A stretch of DNA of 64,000 nt, from contig CAMTDV010000002.1 in NCBI GenBank assembly GCA_947069175.1, positions 11,710,988 through 11,774,987 on the forward strand, read 5' to 3'. This document shows positions 56,398-64,000 of this stretch, in pieces; position 1 is the first letter of the stretch, and every line of letters begins with the position of its first letter. Position numbers and translations under genes: made by a program. Below the pieces are notes generated by a model. The model saw only the letters and a list, made by a program, of their open reading frames with translations, made no database searches and was not told the DNA's origin. The stretch is from Scalesia atractyloides (lineage: Eukaryota > Streptophyta > Magnoliopsida > Asterales > Asteraceae).

Positions 56398-56727
56398 TGC
56401 ATAGTCTTGATTGATGACGGGTGCGCACGAGTTGAGAAATTGGACCGACGTAAGAATACTAACCTAAAATACAACGTGATAACTTGATAAATAAATAAAC
56501 TAACTTTTTGATTTAAAAACCTTTGTTTAGATTTTTGAGTATATTTTTGTGATTTTTATTAATATTTAAGCTTTTTATTTTAGGTATTTTGAAGTAACTT
56601 CTCTTTTAATCTAACTATGAAATAATAAATAAATAATAAATGGAATAATAAAAAAAAAGATAAAAGAAAAAAATATAGACTGTCAGTCTGACAATGTCTG
56701 TCAGACCGGCCGAGCAGCGGCTTGTAT

Positions 56728-57141
56728 GCGGGGGGAGAGACTCGAACCCGCGACCTCTAGTTCGTGTGCACGCAGCTCTTCCAACTGAGCTACGTGTCTA
56801 ACCCGTAAGATTTCGGATTTTAATTATTCTTATATACATCTTGGGTTCATTCAAATTTAGTCAAGGTTTTAAAAAGGTTATACTGGATCGAACCGGACGC
56901 GCATCAAGGGTTTCGAACCCGGGACCTTGGTGGTGTTTTGCACACAGTCCACCGCTGGACTGTGTGTCTAACCCGGTTAAATCTAGGATTTTAATTATAT
57001 TTGTATACACACTGCCACTGCTATATTTCATTCAAAATAAAAACGGTTATGTGCATTGATGCGGTCATGAGCCGGATTCGAACCTGGGACGTGTATATCG
57101 TGTTTGCACACAGTCCACCACTGGACTGTGTGTCTAACCCG
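56728..57141 (-). other. Three tandem sense tRNA-like modules in LTR copy F
   Basis: Modules at 56728-56805 (D-arm TAGCTCAGTTGGAAGAGC, B-box GGTTCGAGTC), 56901-56976 and 57068-57141 (hairpins ACACAGTCCA/TGGACTGTGT; B-boxes GGTTCGAAACC and GGTTCGAATCC). Confidence 0.82.
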
Positions 57142-57688
57142 TTTGAAACATTCATTTTAATTACATAAAAAACACTTAACTCACTTTGTCTTCTTCATTT
57201 TAAACTTAAACCAGAACTTTTACCCGCCTGAATAGATTTTCTTTCTGATTGATATTAGTGATCGACCGCATATAATGTTAATTAGGTGAAAAAGAATAGT
57301 AGAAGAGGTCTACCGTAACAGAGATGGCGGCACGATTCCGGCGGCTGGATTCCGACGATTCCGGTGATTCTCCGGTGGAACAGAGTTTCTTTCAGACGAC
57401 CGAGTTTTAGAGAGTAAGATAGAGAATATGAGCGAGTTTAGTCGGGGAGAATCCGACTGGTATTTATAGGGGTGATCGAGAGCTCGGTTTCGGCAACAAT
57501 TGGCTTGGATTGATTGCCAGCTCAATCACAGACGGGCATTTACCAAAATTAGATCGGACAGTTGTGATTTTAGAGGCAACCGCGTAGATTGCCGAGATTT
57601 CCGGCGAGGGGAAGAATGAGGGTGTTGCAGGTTCTTTTTAACTTGAATGTAAGGGAAATAAAAATCTAAAGATAGCACGATTGATATG

Positions 57689-57755
57689 TGCAGCGCAGTG
57701 GTGTTTGTTGTGTGTGGTTACTCGGGCGACCCGGGTTCGATTCCCGGTTCACCTA
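57689..57755 (+). other. Antisense tRNA-like module in LTR copy F
   Basis: GTGCAGCGCAGTGGT, then a perfect T-arm CCGGG/CCCGG around TTCGATT followed by TTCACC. Antisense to the LTR, upstream of its TATA box. Confidence 0.75.
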
Positions 57756-57994
57756 TTTTCCTTTAGTATTTTTTTTTTGTGCTTTTTAATTATCTAAATA
57801 TTTATTATTTAATTGGTTATTTATTAAGATTATTTTTAAACACTAATTATCATTATTTATATAAGAAATATAAAAATTAACCGAACGACAAGAATAAATA
57901 CACTTTGATTGATAATCTGGGGCGGGCTTTCGAAACCCGATTTATGCAAATGTTACAGTATCCCCTACTTTTAGAAATTTCGTCCCGAAATTTA

Positions 57995-59046
57995 AGTTGT
58001 AGTTGCAACCGGAAAAAGATGCGGGTATTTCTCGCGCATTGAGTCTTCACGTTCCCAAGTAATCTCAGGTCCTCGTTTTGACTACCAACGTACCCTGACA
58101 ATTGGAATACGACTTCGCCTCAAACGTTTCTCACTGAAATCCATGATTTCCACTGGTCTTTCACGAAGTGCATTGATTCATCGACTTGAATATCTTCTAG
58201 AGGGATATGGAGGTTTTCATCGGCGAGACACTTTTTCAAGTTTGATACGTGGAACGTGGGATGAATTCTGTTGAGTTCTTCTGGTAGGTCAAGCTTGTAG
58301 GCTACAGGTCCTACTCTTTCGAGTATCTTGAAAGGTCCTACGTAGCGTGGTGCTAGCTTGCCCTTTTGGCCAAAACGAACCACTCCCTTCCACGATGATA
58401 CTTTCAAAAGTACTTGATCACCAACACAAAACTCTAGAGGCTTTCGTCGTTTGTCAGCATAACTCTTTTGACGACTTTGAGCCACTAGGAGATTGTTTCG
58501 AATTTGAAGGATTTTGTCGGTTGTTTCTTGAATCAATTCAGGTCCGGTGATTTGCGCTTCACCACTTTCGTGCCAACATACTGGAGATCGGCACTTACGA
58601 CCATATAAAGCTTCGAAAGGAGCCATGCCGATACTTGAATGATAGCTATTGTTGTACGAAAACTCGACTAACGGTAGGTGAGCGTCCCAGTTCCCTTTGA
58701 AGTCTATGACACATGCTCGAAGCATGTCTTCAAGGGTTTGGATGGTGCGTTCAAATTGACCATCAGTTTGAGGGTGAAAGGCGGTGCTAAGGTCTAACCG
58801 TGTACCCAAAGCGGTTTGTACGGCTCGCCATGTTCGTGAAGTGAAACGACCATCACGGTCTGAAATGATGCTTAACGGTACACCATGACGGCTTACGATC
58901 TCGCTGGTGTAGATACGAGCTAACTTCTCGTTCTTGAAGTCCTCGCGGATCGGAATGAAGTGAGCTGATTTTGTAAGACGATCAATGATTACCCATATGG
59001 TGTCATACCCATTGGAGGTGCGAGGTAACCCGGTAATGAAGTCCAT
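57995..59046 (-). pseudogene. Gypsy integrase and chromodomain
   Basis: The frame from ATG 59046 starts MDFITGLPRTSNGYDTIW with the first catalytic Asp, then IISDRDGRFT (second Asp) and FERTIQTLEDML (Glu), so the DDE set is present. A GPFKILERVGPVAYKLDL segment (GPY/F domain) and HPTFHVSNLKKCL follow. The frame shifts near 58165. The next frame reads EIMDFSEKRLRRSRIPIV and, beyond a stop near 58076, RGPEITWEREDSM, a chromodomain that targets insertion to heterochromatin. Broken, so not active. Confidence 0.85.
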
Positions 59047-59120
59047 GGTTATGTTTTCCCACTTCCATACAGGTATTTCGGGTTAGGCTAGAAGTCCTGA
59101 AGGTCTTTGATGTTCAGCTT

Positions 59121-60011
59121 TCACTTTGGAACAGGTAAGGCACTTGGAAAAAAAATAGCGATGTCCTTTTTCATGCCAGGCCACCAGTAGGTGTATCGTA
59201 GGTCTTGATACATCTTATCGGCTCCTTGGTGTACAGAGTATCGTGTTTTGTGTGCCTCATTCATGAGGAAATCACGAAGATTATCGCGATCAGGAATCCA
59301 TATGCGGTTTAAATAGTATAGAATACCATCGGATTTGGTTTCAATTTTGAGTTCAGCTCCACATGACAGCTCATCGCGTACGTCATTTTCTGTTACAGAA
59401 ACATGTTGAGCTGCCCGGATTCGATCTTTGATGTCGGTTATGATTTGCGAACATAGAAGACGAATAGAGTTCGCATATCCTTTTCGACTGAGCGCATCGG
59501 CCACCACGTTTGCCTTGCCAGGATGGTACCCAATTTCACAGTCGTAATCGTTGAGAAGTTCGACCCATCTTCGTTGCCTCATATTCAACTCTTTCTGGTT
59601 GAAGATATGTTGGAGACTCTTGTGGTCAGTGTATATTTCACACTTGGTACCGTAGAGGTAATGTCTCCATATCTTGAGAGCGAACACAACGGCTCCAAGT
59701 TCCAGGTCGTGGGTGGTATAATTCTTCTCATGAACTTTGAGTTGCCTAGAGGCATAGGCTATCACTTTTCCTCTTTGCATCAATACACAGCCTAGTCCTT
59801 GCCCTGATGCGTCGCAATAAACCACAAAGTCATCGCAACCCTCAGGGAGTATAAGGATAGGTGCGTCACAAAGCCTTTGCTTTAAAGTTTGGAAGGCCTC
59901 CTCTTGCTTAGGTCCCAAATGAAGGGTTTTCCTTTGTGAGTCAAGGCGTGAGCGGTACAGCGATACGGGAAAAATTGGCAATGAAGCGTCGGTAATAACC
60001 AGCCAAACCAA
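59121..60011 (-). pseudogene. Gypsy RNase H and integrase zinc-binding region
   Basis: RNase H motifs: VVYCDASGQGLGCVLMQ, LELGAVVFALKIWRHYLYG, EIYTDHKSLQHI and VVADALSRK. The integrase HHCC zinc region follows (YSVHQGADKMYQDLRYTYWW), then loses frame at an A8 run near 59147-59154. Beyond it the minus strand continues VKAEHQRPSGLLA, a stop, PEIPVWKWENITMDF, joining to the integrase core. A frameshift near 59975 separates it from reverse transcriptase. Confidence 0.85.
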
Positions 60012-61431
60012 GAAATGACCTAACTTCGGTAGGGGTACATGGCGCTTGCCATTCCTGTACTGCCTTTATTTTTGAAGGATCGACATGAATCCCTTTGTCA
60101 TTGACGACATGACCAAGGAATTGTACTTCTCCTAACCAGAATTCGCATTTTGAGAATTTAGCATAAAGCTTTTCAGTCCTTAAGAGTGTAAGTATGAGTC
60201 GAAGGTGTCGCTCATGATCGGATTTTGACTTGGAGTAGATAAGAATGTCGTCGATGAAGACTATGACGAAACGGTCGAGGTAGGGTTTGCATACCCTATT
60301 CATTAAATCCATGAAGACAGCGGGGGCGTTGGTTAAACGAAAAGGCATAACCATGAACTCGTAATGACCATAGTGAGTTCGGAAGGCGGTTTTTGGGATA
60401 TCTTCTTCGCGCACTCTAAGCTGATGATAACCAGAACGAAGGTCGATTTTGGAAAAACAGGTGGCGCCTTGAAGTTGGTCTAGAAGGTCGTCAATGCGAG
60501 GCAGTGGATAGCGATTTTTAACCGTCAACTTGTTGAGTTCTCTATAATCAATGCACATGCGAAACGTTCCATCTTTCTTCTTCACAAAAAGAACAGGCGC
60601 ACCCCAAGGCGATGAGCTAGGACGTATGAATCCTTTGTCAGTCAACTCTTGCAGTTGACTGGCCAACTCTTGCATCTCGGATGGGGCTAACCTATAAGGG
60701 GATTTTGCGACCGGTGTAGCGCCAGGCACAAGATCGATTCGAAATTCGACTTCTCTCACAGGAGGAAGTCCTGAAACGTCGTCGGGAAAAACTTGCGGGA
60801 ATTCTTTCACAATTGGAATATCTTCGAGCTTTCTCTCCTTGTCTCCCTTGTTGATGACGTGAGCTAGAAATGCGACGTAGTTCTTGCGAAGATAACTTCG
60901 GGCTTGAAGACAGGACATCAATTTGAGTTCTTTCGAAGGGGTTTCCCCAAAGATACGTAGTGTCTGACCGTCGGCGAGCGGAATACGAATGGATTTTTCA
61001 TGGCACACCACTTCAGCGTGATGCTGGCTGAGCCAGTCCATGCTGATGATAACATCGAAACTTCCCAATTTCATAGGAATGAGATCAATTGGAAAATCGT
61101 GATCATTTAGGGTGAGAGTACAATCGCGTATAATAGAATTTAATGAAGTGGGTTTTCCGTCAGCAACTTCCACCGTTAGAGATTCAACAAGATTATCACG
61201 AGGTTGGTCGAGGATAGATTCGAATTCTAAAGACACAAAGCTTTTATCCGCACCAGTATCGAATAATATGGATGCATAACTCCTATTTATGAGAAACGTA
61301 CCGTTGACCACATTGTTGTCAGCCCTGGCTTGGTTGGAGTTGATATTGAAAGCTCTTCCTCTAGCTGGTGGAGGAGCTTGGTTAGCTTGGTTTACCGGGT
61401 TTGCTTGAGCTTGGGCATGGATGATGTTCAC
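59941..61431 (-). pseudogene. Gypsy gag end, protease and reverse transcriptase
   Basis: The 496-codon frame starts at an internal Met (MNIIHAQAQANP) that is gag sequence, so the true start lay upstream. Protease motif FDTGADKSFVS sits at about residue 58. Reverse transcriptase follows: PYRLAPSEMQELASQL, WGAPVLFVKKKDGTFRMCID, YPLPRIDDLLDQL, and the catalytic VFIDDILIYS. A family-conserved Gly in MPFGLTNAPAVF is Arg here (MPFRLTNAP), which may impair activity. The frame ends by frameshift after VPLTP. Confidence 0.88.
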
Positions 61432-61695
61432 CAGGCGTGGGCTAGTGTTCCTAAAGTGGTTTGGGTCCCCACAATTGAAACAGGCTCACATGGGTTGCAT
61501 CATGGGGTAGTTGGGTTGGTAGTAAGGTTGGGCTGCGAGTTGAGCAGGCGGTAGAAGTAAGGGTTGTTGGGCTTGGACCCTATTTGTTTTGGGTTTGGGT
61601 TGGAGGTTGACTGCGGTTTAATCGCTGAAGGGTACGGCAGGTTTGGATGGTGTGACCCGCACGGCCACAACTTGTGCAATGTTGGCAGGGAAGAC
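61432..61695 (-). pseudogene. Gag C-terminal remnant with two zinc knuckles
   Basis: Knuckle 1, CTSCGRAGHTIQTC, lies at about 61640-61682. Knuckle 2, CFNCGDPNHFRNTS, lies at about 61438-61482; its last Cys is replaced by Ser, and a stop (TGA near 61486) sits just before it. Upstream gag sequence is absent. Confidence 0.8.
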
Positions 61696-62469
61696 CTATA
61701 CATAGTTGATTTAAGAGGGGGTAAATATGGTAAGTCCTTAGAACAAAGTTAGGGTTGATGGGGTTGTAAATTAGGTAACTACTTTGTGACTAAGTTAGGT
61801 TTTGGGGAGAGTTGAGCACGAAATTTTGGAAGGAAAAGGGTTGGGTTTTTTATTAAATGTTAGGCCGAGGAAGATGGGTTAGGTCTAGAAAGGATCTTGC
61901 AAGCCCGGTAAAGTTACATATACATAATTTGGTCGTTTCATGTGTTTTTTTAAGCATATTTAAGGAAAGTCTTCTTCTACAAACTTGATTGTGATAATAA
62001 AGGAATACGTTGAGCATCCAAGGTTGATGTATTGATTAAGTTAGACATACTTGACAGTTGATAGTTGGTAAGTAAGGTGCACGAAGTAGTAAAACCACGT
62101 TCTACTACATGATGGTTCAAGATAGGCTTTAACTTCAGTTTTTTTATTAATTTAGACCCCTAAGGTTGTGATCAAGTCGTTATATATCTAATACGTCTAT
62201 GATATACTTAGGCACATACCTAAATAATTGAAATCCAAGTAATTACAAGTAATTAACACGATGTTAGATATGTTACAAAGTAAGGATTTATGCTAAATGA
62301 TAATCAAGTAATATTCGTATTGATAAGTTCAAAAGGTAATGAAAATTGCAAATCTTACATTTAGGTATGGGGAAGGAGAGAGGGCTCAACTGTGAGTGTT
62401 CTAAGCCCCGAAATCTTATAAATAAGAATAGAGTAAAAAATAAGACCTTTTCTACACTCGAAAAAACAA
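61696..62469. other. Intergenic DNA at the truncation edge
   Basis: No gene or PBS complement (GGCTCTGATACCA) seen, confirming that the gypsy 5' end is not here. Confidence 0.45.
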
Positions 62470-62880
62470 TCTGACTCCAAAATTTCCAAATCACCCACCA
62501 AGATGAAAGAATAACACCACGTATGATTTTTTTTCTTCTTTTCTGAAACATATTACGAGTCTAGCCAAATAACGTTCCCTGAACAAGTAAGATCTAAAAT
62601 CAGCGCTAAGTCGAGCCATTTAGAAATAGCTATCGAGACCCTAGAAGCAGTCTCACAAGTGCCAAACAAATGACCCATAGTCTCCTCTGATTTAGAACAT
62701 GTGGGGCAAAGAACCGATGAACATCAATTCCTCGATCCACTATATTAGGACAAATAAGAAGAAATTTTGAAGAATTTATCCATCTTAGAATGTGAACTTC
62801 AATAGGAATGAGATGATTCCATCTAGTAACTAACACCCTCTCTAGTAAAGTCATAATATCAATAAAGCTCAACCGAAAGT
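62470..62880 (-). pseudogene. LINE reverse transcriptase C-terminal fragment (zf-RVT region)
   Basis: On the minus strand, in several frames: WNHLIPIEVHILRW, VDRGIDVHRF, CPTCSKSEETMGHLFGTCE, ASRVSIAISKWLD, and RGVILSSWWVIWKFW. The order (W..PxKV, C-x2-C with EETxxHLF, then VWIWK) is that of the zinc-binding tail of plant LINE ORF2. Several frameshifts. No poly-A tail or ORF1 was found nearby. Confidence 0.65.
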
Positions 62881-63735
62881 CAGTATTCTAAAGCCATGTA
62901 AAGTGATTGGGATATCGCGTCGCAGTCAAAGATAATATTTATAAGCCTGAATTATCCTTAACTTTGAGTTAGTGTTAGTACGAGGTCGATCCATGAAGAG
63001 TTTATGGTTTGTAGGCACGAACGTGATTGATTATTAATATCTATCACAAATTTATAAAGCTTTCCATGTTGATTAATAGTTTTTGTTTGTTTTGAAAAGA
63101 GTGTCGGAATTAACTGACGAGTTTGTTACTAGATAACTACAAAAAACTTGAACACTTTTAATTGCATGAAAACTTGATTGTTTGATTAAAACGATAATTG
63201 GAGAACAAGGTTCACACCCTGTTCGAAAATTGCAAGGCCTAGGGTTTCTACATGTTTTTAACTTGATTTAGTTAAATTCGGTTATTAACGGTTTTAGTGT
63301 CACGAGGCTTAGGTGCCAATTGCTATCAATGTTTAAGACGGACCACAATGCACTTCTTTACCTAGGACATGTAAATCCTTTCTAATGATAAGGCATAAAT
63401 ACACGAATTGTTTTGCAAAGTCAAATTTTATACTCACTCGACAATTCACAAATATAGTTCAAATGCAAGACAATTATAAATCAATTCAAATGTAAACTCA
63501 ACTTGTCGCAAATAAAATGCTAAACATGTATCAAACCCTAGAAACCTTACAAAAGTCTATACCTGGGCGAAACCAAAAGAATTGGCCGCTCATGGTGAAT
63601 AGAATGTGATCACCGGATGATTGAAACTCGCACATGAATATCTTGAAGTTTTGATGATGGTTAGGGTTTGTAGTTGATAGTGGTGGTGGATTGATTGGTG
63701 AGATGATGATGATGGTGAATTAGGGTTAGGATTAG
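62881..63735. other. Intergenic DNA, no gene
   Basis: AT-rich with no long frame. A GATGATGATGGTGA low-complexity patch lies near 63690. Confidence 0.4.
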
Positions 63736-63905
63736 GGGTGTGAATTTCTGACACGATCCGGAAACCGACAGGAACCTAACACGAAATTCGCGGGTTTAGG
63801 TTTCGTTTAAACGGTTCGGGTCAGTTTCGGGTTGAACACGCGAACCCGTTTAGGTTTACTGGTCAGGTTCGGGTCAACTGGTCGGGTTGGCGGGTTGACC
63901 CGTTT
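63736..63905. repeat. CGGGTT-rich dispersed repeat
   Basis: Starts AGGGGTGTGAATTTCTGACA and holds at least nine variants of CGGGTT/AACCCG in 160 bp. This pattern is common in dispersed plant elements of the hAT-like or unclassified kind. It may continue beyond the window. Confidence 0.5.
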
Positions 63906-64000
63906 AACACATTTATACTATATTATACTTTTTTACAATATATTTTATCTTATAAATTAAATGGGTGTGTATTTTATGCCATGATTATAACTTAAAAGGA

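Larger units (their letters stand above)
47228..57957 (-). mobile_element. Family 1 gypsy 3' LTR (copy F) interrupted by a younger element
   Basis: The two halves, 47228-47933 and 56403-57957, join to a ~2.26-kb LTR on the minus strand running from TGTAACATTTGC to GTCGGGGTGTGACA. The break falls within AGTGGGTGCAT|AGTC, where the inserted element made target duplication TGCAT. It is followed on its own strand by pol, so it is the 3' LTR of the element that continues to 61695. It contains TATA complement TATTTATA (57461-57468), three sense and one antisense tRNA-like modules. Confidence 0.92.
57958..61695 (-). mobile_element. Internal region of the old Tekay-like gypsy chromovirus
   Basis: On the minus strand: zinc-knuckle end of gag, protease, reverse transcriptase, RNase H, integrase with chromodomain, then PPT (complement 57958-57975) and LTR copy F. 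The 5' part of gag, the PBS and the 5' LTR are missing; homology stops near 61695. The chromodomain and GPF motif place it in the chromovirus group, closest to Tekay/Del by motif style. Confidence 0.88.

Noticed and set aside
58120..61431. Outer gypsy element as pol donor for the gag-only element
   Set aside because: Its pol has several frameshifts, stops and a Gly-to-Arg change in reverse transcriptase; it could not be the helper in its present state.

Overview
The window is nuclear DNA of a flowering plant. It is AT-rich, has GT-AG introns, a plant microRNA gene, a plant-type heat shock factor gene, and dense LTR retrotransposons, MITEs, Helitrons and a SINE. The style of the Helitron ends (a CG-rich hairpin followed by CTAG) and of the Tekay-like chromovirus suggests a eudicot, possibly Asteraceae; that assignment is inference from family resemblance, not proof. 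Two loci look like host genes. One is a four-exon heat-shock-factor-like gene at 9711-13011 (+) whose product would carry two HSF DNA-binding domains in tandem. The other is a MIR390 precursor at 14817-14930 (-). The rest is mobile DNA, gene relics and quiet AT-rich sequence.

Layout. 1-1430: unidentified repeat-rich sequence with two tandem repeat blocks. 1550-4324: a cluster of ATGCACATGTGCAT palindromes, then a large inverted duplication of a transposon-type pseudogene. 4745-7055: 3' LTR and stub of a truncated Ty3/gypsy element. 8230-9102: Helitron-like relic. 9528-13011: HSF-like gene with a Helitron in intron 3. 14671-15162: MIR390 flanked by a TA tract and a 23-base G run. 15400-24450: intergenic DNA with tandem repeats, a hAT MITE, a SINE, a foldback Mutator-type MITE and another MITE. 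24740-28390: SANT/NAM-associated-type pseudogene split by a solo LTR. 29251-31391: solo LTR of a second family, followed by an LTV1-like gene fragment. 33102-33604: small Helitron. 35017-43265: decayed Ty1/copia element (-) with a solo gypsy LTR inside it. 44864-45598: hAT MITE and AAT microsatellite. 47228-61695: old Tekay-like gypsy element (-) whose 3' LTR is interrupted by a young gag-only element (+) of the same LTR family. 62470-62880: LINE 3' fragment.

The most unusual system is the LTR family itself (six copies: 4745-6975, 25531-27948, 37815-40422, 47228-57957 interrupted, 47934-50452, 53879-56397). Five of the six carry three or four tRNA-like modules in tandem in the LTR sense direction, downstream of the TATA box. 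All six carry one antisense tRNA-like module with a tRNA T-arm near the start of U3. The youngest pair belongs to an element with intact TSD, PBS and PPT that encodes only gag, so it would depend on pol supplied by another element. The outer element's pol is broken by frameshifts and stop codons and cannot be that helper.
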